64,000 nt of DNA from RHLJ01 sp965212165 (GTDB lineage Bacteria > Bacteroidota > Rhodothermia > Balneolales > Balneolaceae), in contig OZ243096.1 of NCBI GenBank assembly GCA_965212165.1, positions 992,001-1,056,000 on the forward strand, given 5' to 3'. Below, one piece after another: positions 18,467 through 26,507 of this stretch. Position 1 is the stretch's first letter. Each line of letters begins with the position of its first letter. The notes beneath the pieces were generated by a model that was not told the origin of the DNA, ran no database searches, and saw only the letters and a list, made by a program, of their open reading frames with translations. Made by a program: the position numbers and the translations under genes.

Positions 18467-19015
18467 ATGCTACACCTCTTCCACCAAATACGAGACCATA
18501 TGACTACACCTAAACACCCACAGAAAAACGACTCATTACATACTGTTAGATTATTGCTTGTTCTTTTATGTATTTCATTTTTTGTCTCATGTGAGAATGA
18601 AAATGACATTGGAATCGAGGAGCCCCAAACAAGCATAGTTGGTGCATGGGAAAGAATTGATACAGAGCAAATTTCCAAAGATACAACCATTGTAAGCACT
18701 CCTTATAAAAGTATCTACTTATTTACTGACAATTTTTATAGTATGGCTGTAGCCCCTCGTGAAAGAGCCTCATTACCTGCAAGCCGGACTTCTGAAGATA
18801 TTGCAGCGGCTGAAGCAGGATATATTTCAAATTCAGGTACCTATAAGATAGAGGGCGATTCAATTTATTTTAATGTACTGGTCTCGAAGTTTCCAAATTT
18901 TATGAACAATAAAGCGAGGATGGTACAACAAATTGAACTGGATGAGAATACTTTTTTACTTACCAATCAAAATGAAATTAATACAACAAATACGCTATTT
19001 AAAAGACTTAAATAG
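18467..19015 (+). CDS. Small lipocalin-like lipoprotein with a D-family start fused in frame
   Basis: From the ATG at 18467 the product is 182 residues and opens MLHLFHQIRDHM, a decayed copy of the D-family start. The probable ancestral start is the ATG at 18500 (MTTPKHPQKND). A hydrophobic stretch ends in a lipobox (ISFFVSC), so a lipidated exported protein is expected. The mature part (IVGAWERIDTE, a SGTYKIEGDSIYF turn, then repeated beta-strand-like pieces) looks like a lipocalin-like domain; the ligand is unknown. It has no relation to the D or T families and appears to be a captured gene. Confidence 0.75.
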   Translation: MLHLFHQIRDHMTTPKHPQKNDSLHTVRLLLVLLCISFFVSCENENDIGIEEPQTSIVGAWERIDTEQISKDTTIVSTPYKSIYLFTDNFYSMAVAPRERASLPASRTSEDIAAAEAGYISNSGTYKIEGDSIYFNVLVSKFPNFMNNKARMVQQIELDENTFLLTNQNEINTTNTLFKRLK

Positions 19016-19036
19016 ATTCAATAATCCAATTAGTTT

Positions 19037-19060
19037 ATGCTCCGCTTCTTCCGAAATGTC
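19037..19060 (+). other. Orphan 5' end of a DUF6090-like gene (start scar 2)
   Basis: ATGCTCCGCTTCTTCCGAAA (then TGTC) encodes MLRFFRNV, the family opening, and is then abandoned for repeat sequence. The complete gene D1 begins 168 bases further on with a fresh copy of the same motif. Confidence 0.65.
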
Positions 19061-19068
19061 CAACCTCA

Positions 19069-19150
19069 GTCATTCCTGCAAAGGCAGGAATCCAGATTCC
19101 TCTGTAAAGCTCTCTGTCTAAATCCAGATCATCACCTTCGCGAGGATGAC
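19069..19150. repeat. 82-bp palindromic repeat with an inner hairpin
   Basis: The element starts GTCATTCCTGC and ends GCGAGGATGAC, an imperfect inverted pair. Directly inside the left end, CATTCCTGC and GCAGGAATCC form a small hairpin around AAAG. After it comes a piece of the CACGGATT-type element right end (GATCCTTAAATCC, AATCCGCGATTC) up to the D1 start, so the interval 19061-19204 is a composite of two repeat types. Confidence 0.6.
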
Positions 19151-19204
19151 AAAAACCGGAATCAGTGAGATCCTTAAATCCAATTAATCCGCGATTCAAA
19201 CGAT

Positions 19205-19960
19205 ATGCTACGCTTCTTCCGCCAAATACGAAAATCCCTTATGGAACAGAATAAAACACGATCATATATACTCTATGCAGTTGGTGAGATCTTGTTGGTT
19301 GTATTCGGGATCTTAATTGCTCTTCAAATTAATAATTGGAATGAGCAAGTGACTCTAGAGAAACAAGAAAAAAATATCTTGATGAGTCTTCAACTTGAGT
19401 ACGTAGCAAATTCAAGCATACTCAAAGAGTGTATTAATGAAATAAAAGAAGATATTTCTGTAGCCGAGTACCTACAGAAATACTTGGGTCCCAAATACGC
19501 TAGTATTGAAAAAGATTCACTTAATAATATGATGGGTATCCTAGGAGGTGTAAATCGTTGCCAGATTGAAACGGACGTCATCGATGAATTACGTAGTTCA
19601 GGTAATTTAAAGTTAATTCAAAATCAGAATCTTAGAAGGGCAATCAGTAAATGGTCAACCTTATATAATGAATTGAAAGAGGAAGAAAAAGATTTAGCTG
19701 ACCAGTTTTCGTTCCAGTACCTGGTTTATGCCAATGATTGGGTTTCATGGGATGACGTGGATTTATTTGGAGGTTTTGGAGACACAACTTTTGCCGGCTC
19801 AAACTTTGAATATGATGTGAATAATATGTTGCAGGAATTCGAATACGCCAACCAATTGAATAACTTGAGATGGAGAATGAGGAGGGTCACTACCAGACTT
19901 GAAAATACCTATGCTCAATTATCAGTTACAGATAGTTTAATTACTGTGGAGTTAAACTAA
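19205..19960 (+). CDS. D1: DUF6090-like single-helix membrane protein
   Basis: This is the first of 32 complete paralogues. It has 251 residues: a basic tail (MLRFFRQIRKSLMEQNKTR), one hydrophobic helix at about 21-43 (YAVGEILLVVFGILIALQ), the landmark NNWNE at 43-47, then a charged, coiled-coil-prone helical domain. Near residue 131 is the only motif shared by most family members after the helix, [ST]-[SN]-G-x-[LI]-x-[LI]-I-x-N (here SSGNLKLIQN). The basic tail predicts a cytoplasmic N-terminus and a periplasmic domain of about 200 residues (inference). I recognise this as the DUF6090 family of Bacteroidota, with no known function. Two cysteines (76, 119) are unusual in the set. The stop overlaps the next ATG (TAATG). 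Confidence 0.9.
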   Translation: MLRFFRQIRKSLMEQNKTRSYILYAVGEILLVVFGILIALQINNWNEQVTLEKQEKNILMSLQLEYVANSSILKECINEIKEDISVAEYLQKYLGPKYASIEKDSLNNMMGILGGVNRCQIETDVIDELRSSGNLKLIQNQNLRRAISKWSTLYNELKEEEKDLADQFSFQYLVYANDWVSWDDVDLFGGFGDTTFAGSNFEYDVNNMLQEFEYANQLNNLRWRMRRVTTRLENTYAQLSVTDSLITVELN

Positions 19961-20658
19961 TGCTCCGCTTTTTCCGCCAAATCCGAAAAAACCTTATGGA
20001 ACAGAATAAAGTTCAAAAATATCTCCTCTACGCTATTGGAGAAATTGCCTTGGTGATGATTGGGATATTGCTAGCACTACAGGTGAATACCTGGAATGAG
20101 GCACGAAAGAACAGTTCAGAAGAAGACTTCTATCTCAACAAACTTCGAGATACACTTGTGCAGGATACTTTAAAAATAAGAATAGACCGTAATTGGCTTA
20201 GATTATACCATTCTGAACTAGATACCATTGAAGCCAACATGAAGAATGGAGTACCTGTCTTTGATGTTAATCCAGTTATTCCCCTCAAGAGTGTGATCTA
20301 TTATACAGCAGATTTCAGTACTTGGGGAAATCTTCAATCCACGGGAAAGATCAATCTTATTGAAGACCCTGCGCTGAGTGATCTTTTGTATCAATATTAT
20401 GGGAATCAGGTAGAGATCGAAGAGCGAAAAGCGATCTTGTTCGATTTTACCAGAGACAAGATTATCCCTTTTTTGGTGGAATTTGATGGAATGGATGACC
20501 CTCAAAAATCTCCGGCTGAGTATCAATCATCATTAGTATTCAAAAATATAATCTTCTTAAAAAGAGACGCCATGAATGGAGCACTTAGTGCTCTTGATCG
20601 TAACCTGAATAATGCAAGAGTGTTGCTGACCTTAATCGAGGAAGAACTCATTAACTGA
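19960..20658 (+). CDS. D2: DUF6090-like membrane protein (shortest copy)
   Basis: At 232 residues this is the shortest complete copy. It uses the MEQNK anchor in the version KVQKYLLYAIGEIALVMIG. About 75 bases coding for that segment are identical to D3, although the two proteins differ strongly afterwards. NNWNE is changed to NTWNE. The central motif reads STGKINLIED and is followed by LYQYYGN. The later segment PFLVEFDGMDD corresponds to PYMMRFDEIRYDD in D6 and PYLMSFDDIRLD in D23, which defines a subgroup that is not contiguous in the array. Confidence 0.9.
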   Translation: MLRFFRQIRKNLMEQNKVQKYLLYAIGEIALVMIGILLALQVNTWNEARKNSSEEDFYLNKLRDTLVQDTLKIRIDRNWLRLYHSELDTIEANMKNGVPVFDVNPVIPLKSVIYYTADFSTWGNLQSTGKINLIEDPALSDLLYQYYGNQVEIEERKAILFDFTRDKIIPFLVEFDGMDDPQKSPAEYQSSLVFKNIIFLKRDAMNGALSALDRNLNNARVLLTLIEEELIN

Positions 20659-20659
20659 T

Positions 20660-21403
20660 ATGCTTAAATTTTTTAGAACCATCCGAAAAAACCTTATGGA
20701 GCAGAATAAAGTTCAAAAATATCTCCTCTACGCTATTGGAGAAATTGCCTTGGTGATGATTGGGATATTGTTGGCCTTGCAGGTTAATAACTTGAATGAG
20801 GAGCGCAAATTAAAGGCGCAGGAAGAACAAAAAGTTCAGACGTTACACAGAGAGTTTGAAGCGAATCTGGAAGAATTGAAATATGACCTTACACGATTAG
20901 ATGGCCAACTCTCAAGTTTAAGATTCCTGTTTCAATTATTCGGAGAAAAGGACCTGCCACCTGAAGAAAAGATAGACAGTTTGATCCTTACATCTCTTGG
21001 GCATATTACGTGGAATCCAAGTTCGTATATGCTGAACGACCTGAAAAATTCGGGACAGATATCCAGTTTATCGAATACTGAGTTGCAATCACTGCTATTC
21101 AAATGGGAACGGCACTATGAAAATCTGCTTGAGTGGACCGATAGTGATTATGATGTGTCTAAGGTGTTTTTAGCTTATCTGCGCGAACATGCTTCACTCA
21201 GAAATATCGATCATACCGCACCTATCCCAGGTAAGGGTGATTGGGGGAGATCAACATTTGGATTCAATAATTCCCGATTACTAACTGAGATCGAATTTGA
21301 GAATATTATAGATGATAAACTCGCTATCACATTACACCTGAAGGATCAATATCAAAAGTCTGAAGTGATCATTAACGAACTACTCAGGCTTACTGGGCAA
21401 TAA
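20660..21403 (+). CDS. D3: DUF6090-like membrane protein
   Basis: A 247-residue paralogue starting two bases after the D2 stop. The opening is the MLKFFRTIRKNL variant, also seen in D4, while the helix DNA is copied from or shared with D2. NNLNE replaces NNWNE. The motif is NSGQISSLSN, followed by LLFKWERHYENL. That segment and YLREHASLRNID are matched in D28 (YLFKWEREYISL, YLTEYGSVRNLD) more than 20 kb away, so D3 and D28 are likely direct duplicates in their variable parts. Confidence 0.9.
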   Translation: MLKFFRTIRKNLMEQNKVQKYLLYAIGEIALVMIGILLALQVNNLNEERKLKAQEEQKVQTLHREFEANLEELKYDLTRLDGQLSSLRFLFQLFGEKDLPPEEKIDSLILTSLGHITWNPSSYMLNDLKNSGQISSLSNTELQSLLFKWERHYENLLEWTDSDYDVSKVFLAYLREHASLRNIDHTAPIPGKGDWGRSTFGFNNSRLLTEIEFENIIDDKLAITLHLKDQYQKSEVIINELLRLTGQ

Positions 21404-21406
21404 TGA

Positions 21407-21430
21407 ATGTTCCGCTTCTTTCGCCAAATA
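21407..21430 (+). other. Orphan 5' end of a DUF6090-like gene (start scar 3)
   Basis: ATGTTCCGCTTCTTTCGCCA followed by AATA encodes MFRFFRQI three bases after the D3 stop, in the position where the next family gene should begin. It runs straight into an inverted-repeat element. A 77-residue open frame starting here has no family similarity beyond codon 8 and is not counted as a gene. Confidence 0.75.
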
Positions 21431-21623
21431 AAATTTGAACCACCGATTAAACTTATGTTTGGATTAACACGGATTTTCTCTTTTTTGTCATATCGAGCTC
21501 CTGCGAGACATCTAAAAATCTCAATAATAGTTCAGAGAACTTTAGACTTCTCGTTTGCACTCGAAGTGACAAGCCGTGAATCCGTGCCATCCCTTAATCC
21601 TAAAAATCAGTGGTTCAACCCCC
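21431..21623. mobile_element. Inverted-repeat element (GAACCACYGATT ends) with a nested palindrome
   Basis: The left end GAACCACCGATT at 21438-21449 faces AATCAGTGGTTC near 21606-21617, giving 12-base terminal inverted repeats with one mismatch. Inside lie GGATTAACACGGATTTT and GTGAATCCGTGCC, the CACGGATT signature of the other elements. An 86-bp palindromic repeat (21486-21571) interrupts it. No open frame of interest is present. D4 begins immediately after it. Confidence 0.65.
21486..21571. repeat. 86-bp palindromic repeat nested in a larger element
   Basis: The ends are TGTCATATCGAG and CTCGAAGTGACA, inverted with two mismatches, and the length equals that of 15710-15795. Because it splits the GAACCACYGATT-ended element, it most likely inserted later. 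Confidence 0.65.
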
Positions 21624-22373
21624 ATGCTCAGATTCTTTAGAACCATCCGAAAAAACCTTATGGAACAGAATAAAATTCGAAGTTACTTCTTTTATGCTTT
21701 GGGAGAGATTGTCTTGGTGATGATCGGGATACTGTTAGCTCTGCAGGTTAATAATTGGAATGAGAGTCGTAAAGAATATAATCTGCGCGATGTACTTATT
21801 TTAAATTATTCGAAGGATTTAGAAAATAATGCAAAATATCTCCAACGAAGAAGACAATCCATAGAAAATGCACTGCAAACCATTAATCATTTATCGGAGC
21901 GATTGAAAGTTAACCCTCTACCTCCTGATACGTTAAAAAAAATTGCCCTGTTCGAGTTCTCACCGATCTATTATGCAATTTCAGATATAAAGAATGATAC
22001 CTACACGTCCTTGATTTCAAATAATCAGTTACGGTTGATACCTGATGAACTTTCTACGAAAATGGTTGATATAAATTTCCGGATGGATGACCTGGTATCT
22101 ACTCAAGCCAGTGTGGCGGAATTTTACCGGGCAAACCTGGCCGGGTATTCCTTCAATTATCCAATGTCTGAGGACCAGACTCTGTATTCACTATCAGAAA
22201 ATGAAAAATTATGGGATGCAATGGATAAGGAAGCATGGAAGAATGCCTTTAATGGGGTCATTTTTACGAAAAAAGCAGGCTATACAAGCATCTTACCCAG
22301 AATTGATTCTCTGTTAGTACGTATGGATGCTGTGCAGTTGTCGATTAGTACCAATCATTCAAATACTAACTAA
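21624..22373 (+). CDS. D4: DUF6090-like membrane protein
   Basis: The start at 21624 (MLRFFRTIRKNLMEQNKIR) agrees with the family. An in-frame ATG at 21576 lies inside the preceding repeat element and is rejected. The 249-residue protein has a standard helix (YALGEIVLVMIGILLALQ) and NNWNE. The central motif is weak (SNNQLRLIPD), and the region before it (YAISDIKNDTYTSLI) is unlike other copies. It ends in a Ser/Asn-rich tail (STNHSNTN) instead of the common acidic EEL ending. Confidence 0.88.
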   Translation: MLRFFRTIRKNLMEQNKIRSYFFYALGEIVLVMIGILLALQVNNWNESRKEYNLRDVLILNYSKDLENNAKYLQRRRQSIENALQTINHLSERLKVNPLPPDTLKKIALFEFSPIYYAISDIKNDTYTSLISNNQLRLIPDELSTKMVDINFRMDDLVSTQASVAEFYRANLAGYSFNYPMSEDQTLYSLSENEKLWDAMDKEAWKNAFNGVIFTKKAGYTSILPRIDSLLVRMDAVQLSISTNHSNTN

Positions 22374-22381
22374 AACAACAG

Positions 22382-23128
22382 ATGTTCCGATTCTTCCGCC
22401 ATATACGAAAAACACTAATGGAACAGAATAAAATAAGAACCTATATCTGGTATGCTACAGGGGAAATACTATTGGTTTCTATTGGGATTCTGATTGCTGT
22501 ACAGGTGAATCTTGCATTAGAGAGATCAAAAAATGATGAAGTGAGAAAGCAATTAGTAAATGGACTTCAGACCGAGTTTCAGCAGAATTTAACCCAACTG
22601 GATACGGTCATTTCTAAACATAGGATGGTTCTCCGAACGGGAAATGAGTTGGTTGATTTAATTGCCGAACGTGAAACAGGATTTAATGAGAATCAGATTT
22701 ATGATTTGATTTCTAAAAATGGGAATCTATGGACTTTTAACCCTACTAATGGGGTATTAAATAGTTCAATTTCAGCTGGGGAAATTCACTTGTTAGAGAA
22801 CGATTCATTGAAAATAAAGCTATTCTCTTGGAAAGGCACTGTAGATGATGCCTTTGAGGAGCAATTAAGAGCAAATGAGCATTATTTAAGCTATATAAAC
22901 CCTTATTTGGAAAAGAATATTTCAATTGGACTGGCATTAAAGGAATTCAAAGAATTCGTACGAGGAACCTCCTACCCGTCGAACGTCACACCCATTATGA
23001 ATGATCGTTTGTTTGAAAATCAATTGATTAATAGGGGAATAATTACAGTAGATGTATTAATTGAACTTGATGCGCTGTATGAATTAAATCAGGAAATCTT
23101 AAGGCTTCTCAATGAGGAGTTAAAATAA
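22382..23128 (+). CDS. D5: DUF6090-like membrane protein with altered helix exit
   Basis: A 248-residue copy with the MEQNK tail (MFRFFRHIRKTL). The helix is YATGEILLVSIGILIAVQ, and the otherwise near-universal NNWNE is lost (VNLALERSK). The central motif is SAGEIHLLENDSLK, followed by LFSWKG, which places it in the N-D-S-L/W subgroup with D8, D9, D16 and D30. The last codons encode LNEELK, and the GAGGAG within them is a good ribosome-binding site for D6, whose ATG overlaps the D5 stop. Confidence 0.88.
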   Translation: MFRFFRHIRKTLMEQNKIRTYIWYATGEILLVSIGILIAVQVNLALERSKNDEVRKQLVNGLQTEFQQNLTQLDTVISKHRMVLRTGNELVDLIAERETGFNENQIYDLISKNGNLWTFNPTNGVLNSSISAGEIHLLENDSLKIKLFSWKGTVDDAFEEQLRANEHYLSYINPYLEKNISIGLALKEFKEFVRGTSYPSNVTPIMNDRLFENQLINRGIITVDVLIELDALYELNQEILRLLNEELK

Positions 23129-23130
23129 TG
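23114..23130 (+). promoter_or_regulatory. Ribosome-binding site inside the upstream gene plus TAATG stop/start overlap
   Basis: GAGGAG at 23114-23119 lies within the last codons of D5, eight bases before the ATG of D6, and the stop TAA shares its last A with that ATG. The same layout recurs at other D junctions, for example AAGGAG at 26494-26499 before the GTG at 26507 and GAAGGAG at 33491-33497 before the ATG at 33502. It predicts coupled translation along the array. Confidence 0.7.
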
Positions 23131-23865
23131 CTACGCTTTTTTCGCCAAATTAGGAAAAAACTCATGGAACAGAATAAACTACGTACCTATTTACTCTATG
23201 CTGTTGGGGAAATTGCTTTGGTCATGATCGGGATCCTGCTGGCCCTGCAGGTGAATAACTGGAATGAGGAACGAAAAGACAATAACAATGAAGCATTTTA
23301 TCTGAGTAAAATAGAAGCTTCCCTACGTTCTGACTCACTAGCCCTTATTCAGGTCATCAATCTGGGAAATACAATGCTGGCCATGATAGATTCGGCGGAC
23401 ATTATGATGGATAATCCAGGGCAATATTTAAGCCTTGAGCTAAGAAATAAGTTAATTGCTTTGCTTTGGCAAAATGAATTCCAGCCATCACGTGCTGTAT
23501 TCGATAATTTAAATGCTACCGGTGAAATTAAAATCCTGAAAAATCAATCCTTTGTAGATGGATTGTATACCTACTATAATATAGGTACTGACATTGGAGT
23601 GAAAGAATATGCGAGGGGTGAAATCACTCCTTATATGATGAGATTTGACGAGATCAGATATGATGACTTCTCTAGTCTATCTGTTAGTATTCCTGAGCTT
23701 GAAAATTATCGACTCGCGGGAAGACCTATTGAAGATTTTGTAAATGACCCATATATCAACAATGCGTTGAAGATAAAGCGGGTTCAGTTAGTCAACCAGA
23801 ATGCTTCTTATGACCTGCTACTTCAATTTATAGATGACGCTATGAACACTTTAAAAAGTAGATAA
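23128..23865 (+). CDS. D6: DUF6090-like membrane protein
   Basis: A 245-residue copy. Its first 150 bases (MEQNKLRTYLLYAVGEIALVMIG, NNWNEERK) are almost identical to those of D7, yet the following domains share little. The central motif is ATGEIKILKN with LYTYYNI after it. PYMMRFDEIRYDDFS places the variable part with D2 and D23 rather than with its neighbour D7. The gene shows clearly that anchor and periplasmic part have separate histories. Confidence 0.9.
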   Translation: MLRFFRQIRKKLMEQNKLRTYLLYAVGEIALVMIGILLALQVNNWNEERKDNNNEAFYLSKIEASLRSDSLALIQVINLGNTMLAMIDSADIMMDNPGQYLSLELRNKLIALLWQNEFQPSRAVFDNLNATGEIKILKNQSFVDGLYTYYNIGTDIGVKEYARGEITPYMMRFDEIRYDDFSSLSVSIPELENYRLAGRPIEDFVNDPYINNALKIKRVQLVNQNASYDLLLQFIDDAMNTLKSR

Positions 23866-23870
23866 TCGGT

Positions 23871-24923
23871 ATGCTAAGATTTTTTCGCCAAATTAGGAAA
23901 AAACTCATGGAACAGAATAAACTACGTACCTATTTACTCTATGCTGTTGGGGAGATCGCTTTGGTCATGATCGGGATCCTACTGGCCCTGCAGGTAAATA
24001 ACTGGAATGAGGAACGGAAAGCAGAAAAATCTAAAAGGTATTCTCTGGAAAGTGTACAATCTGAGTTAGTATATAACATCGAAACATTACGCTCTGCTAT
24101 AGAAGACTATGCACAAAAAGATTCGATATTTCAAGATATGCGAGGTAAAGACCTGGCGGCTTCCGATTTCATCGGGAATGGCGAAGCAAGTTATCAAAGG
24201 GCACTATACTCCAGAAGAATTCCTGTACTAAGACATGAAGCTTATGATGGACTGCTGGATCATCCTGAGTTAAATCCGGGAGAGTACATTAGCATCTTAA
24301 ATGATCTCAATGATCTTTCCGATACATTTTGGAGATTAGAGTATGAATTTCAGCAGCTCGAAGAACGGGTCCGGGAAAATGAAGAATATCAGTGGAAGAA
24401 CTATGGCTGGAAATCATCAGCCTGGTGGAATGAAGGACAGTTAAGCGAAGAACAGCTGGATTATCTGGCCAATGATTCTTTGAGTTTGAACTGGATCGCT
24501 GAATTTTCAGAAAAAACTCGACAAATATTATATATAATACAGGTTTATATTGGCGAGTCAATTGGTATTTATGATGATATAAGCGCTGAACTCGGTGGGG
24601 TGCCTTATGAACAGCATGAATTGACTCGAGACAAATATCCGGAATTATCGAGGGATGAACTCCTGCAATTTAGCGGTACTTTTTTGATTCAGGAAGAGTA
24701 TGGTTTTGATAGTACAAGAATATACCTAAGTGAACAGGGTGTCCTAAAAAATAGTAATTATAGGGGTGGCGTGGTTATATATGAGAGAGATTTGAGGGTG
24801 CGTAATGGTAATGTTCTTGAGTTTGCGGATTCTCCCACCCAAGACTATACTCTAAATAAAGAAGGAGATCTGGATTACAGAGCTCTGTTCAGTAAAACAA
24901 CAATATTTCCCAGGATCCGGTAA
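23871..24923 (+). CDS. D7: DUF6090-like membrane protein with C-terminal extension
   Basis: At 350 residues it is about 100 longer than the usual copy. The anchor is that of D6. The usual central motif is not recognisable; the corresponding region is YDGLLDHPELNPGEY, followed by a predicted coiled coil (YEFQQLEERVRENEEY). From about residue 265 an added segment (FSGTFLIQEEYGFDSTRIYL, GGVVIYERDLRVRNGNVLEF) alternates short hydrophobic and polar stretches, as a small beta-domain would. I do not recognise that domain. Confidence 0.88.
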   Translation: MLRFFRQIRKKLMEQNKLRTYLLYAVGEIALVMIGILLALQVNNWNEERKAEKSKRYSLESVQSELVYNIETLRSAIEDYAQKDSIFQDMRGKDLAASDFIGNGEASYQRALYSRRIPVLRHEAYDGLLDHPELNPGEYISILNDLNDLSDTFWRLEYEFQQLEERVRENEEYQWKNYGWKSSAWWNEGQLSEEQLDYLANDSLSLNWIAEFSEKTRQILYIIQVYIGESIGIYDDISAELGGVPYEQHELTRDKYPELSRDELLQFSGTFLIQEEYGFDSTRIYLSEQGVLKNSNYRGGVVIYERDLRVRNGNVLEFADSPTQDYTLNKEGDLDYRALFSKTTIFPRIR

Positions 24924-24924
24924 T

Positions 24925-25710
24925 ATGCTGCGCTTCTTCCGTCAAATCAGAAAAAAACTTATGGAACAGAATAAAACCCGCTCCTATCTTATATACGCAC
25001 TTGGCGAAATCTTGCTGGTGATGATTGGTATTCTATTAGCCCTACAGGTGAATACATGGAATGAGGATAGAAAAAGAGCCAACCTTGAACAGTATTTATT
25101 AAACGAATTGAAGAATGAAGTCGCAGAAAACCTGGTACTTATTGAAGGGGATATAGATAGAAATATAGAAGGCCTAAGACATAGTCTTGGTTTTTTGGAT
25201 TTACTATTAAATGAATCCATTGAACAAAACTTAGAGCTTGCCGATAGTTTAGTTGCCGGGATTTATGAGATGTCAACTTTTGAACCAAAATCCGGGGTGA
25301 TCGATGATATTGTGAATACAGGTAAGCTGGATGTGATAAAGAATGATTCATTACGCATTCTAATATCTAATTGGGATTATCAAATCATTGATATAAATGA
25401 TGATGCTGAAATCCGGAATATTGCACTCTTTGAACAGTTGGTCCCTTTTTTAATTAAAAATTATCCCTATGTAAATGTTCATGAGTTTGTTTCAGTGTTT
25501 TTAAATAGCGAGGGGCTCTCGTTGCGAATCTGGCCAACTCAGAAATCGAATATAGCTCCAAATCTTACAGCCCTCTATACTTTGGAAGCAGAGGGCTTAG
25601 TCTATAATCATGCCATTAATCAGGAGTATTTGTTGAATGCCCTAAGACTATATAAAGATTATTTAGAAGGTTTAAGCAGCTTTATAAAAATGGAATTGGG
25701 TAATGAATAA
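24925..25710 (+). CDS. D8: DUF6090-like membrane protein
   Basis: A 261-residue copy starting two bases after the D7 stop. The anchor is MEQNKTRSYLIYALGEILLVMIG with NTWNE. Its variable part belongs to the subgroup with SGVIDDI followed by NTGKLDVIKNDSLR and a tryptophan (SNWDY). D30 has the same order (SGVIDDIINSGKLEVIQN), and D9 is similar. Twenty-six bases separate it from D9, one of the few real gaps between family members. Confidence 0.9.
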   Translation: MLRFFRQIRKKLMEQNKTRSYLIYALGEILLVMIGILLALQVNTWNEDRKRANLEQYLLNELKNEVAENLVLIEGDIDRNIEGLRHSLGFLDLLLNESIEQNLELADSLVAGIYEMSTFEPKSGVIDDIVNTGKLDVIKNDSLRILISNWDYQIIDINDDAEIRNIALFEQLVPFLIKNYPYVNVHEFVSVFLNSEGLSLRIWPTQKSNIAPNLTALYTLEAEGLVYNHAINQEYLLNALRLYKDYLEGLSSFIKMELGNE

Positions 25711-25736
25711 CTCTGAAAATCGATATCATCTAGTCT

Positions 25737-26507
25737 ATGCTTAGATTTTTACGTCTTATCCGGAAAAAACTCATTGAAGAACAACGAACCCGGCAGTATA
25801 TCTACTATGCTATAGGGGAAATTCTGCTGGTTGTATTTGGAATATTAATCGCCCTTCAAATTAACAACTGGAATGAAGGTCGAAAGCTGATACAGGAAGA
25901 AAAATTCATTATTCAAGAACTGATTAATGAATTCGATAAAAACCTGACCTTACTTCAAAGGGACTACCGAGGGAACAAGGCTACATTGGATGCTACAAAC
26001 GACATGATGGAAATGTTTCTGGTTGAAAGAGTAGATTTGAGTTTAGATCACCTAGATAGTTTGTTGGTTACCCTACTCATGAATACCTCATTTGATCCAT
26101 CTACTGGAGATGTTGAAGAAATAATAAGTACAGGTAGATTAAGCGTATTGAGAGATGATTCTTTACGATATCTGATTACTCAATGGCCCAGTGTTCTTCT
26201 GGATCAGCAAGAAGACATTGAAATCAGAAGTATGCACTTTCAAGATATTCTCTTACCTGCAATATCACGAACAGTGCCTATTAAAAACAGTAACCGATAC
26301 TTTGATTTCGAATTTTGGTCAGATAGCTATGAAAGAGTTCAGTTGTCCAGATCAGCTTTCAAATTCGATGCAGATAAATTTTTCACCCTCGAAATGGAAG
26401 GGTATTTATTTGTACACAGCGTTAATCAGGACTACATTTTGATGAATGACTTAAATACGGAAGAATACATCAATCAAATCCTTGACAGACTTAAGGAGTT
26501 AAACTAG
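25737..26507 (+). CDS. D9: DUF6090-like membrane protein (RKKLIEE anchor)
   Basis: This 256-residue copy is the first with the second anchor type: MLRFLRLIRKKLIEEQRTRQ instead of the MEQNK form. The helix is YAIGEILLVVFGILIALQ with NNWNE. The central region, TGDVEEIISTGRLSVLRD, is followed by DSLRYLITQW, as in D8 and D30. The terminal codons encode LKELN and contain AAGGAG, which serves the GTG start of D10 overlapping the stop (TAGTG). Confidence 0.9.
   Translation: MLRFLRLIRKKLIEEQRTRQYIYYAIGEILLVVFGILIALQINNWNEGRKLIQEEKFIIQELINEFDKNLTLLQRDYRGNKATLDATNDMMEMFLVERVDLSLDHLDSLLVTLLMNTSFDPSTGDVEEIISTGRLSVLRDDSLRYLITQWPSVLLDQQEDIEIRSMHFQDILLPAISRTVPIKNSNRYFDFEFWSDSYERVQLSRSAFKFDADKFFTLEMEGYLFVHSVNQDYILMNDLNTEEYINQILDRLKELN

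Noticed and set aside
21407..21640. 77-residue open frame starting MFRFFRQIKF
   Set aside because: Only the first eight codons belong to the DUF6090 family; the rest is translated repeat sequence. It was recorded as a start scar plus a repeat element instead.
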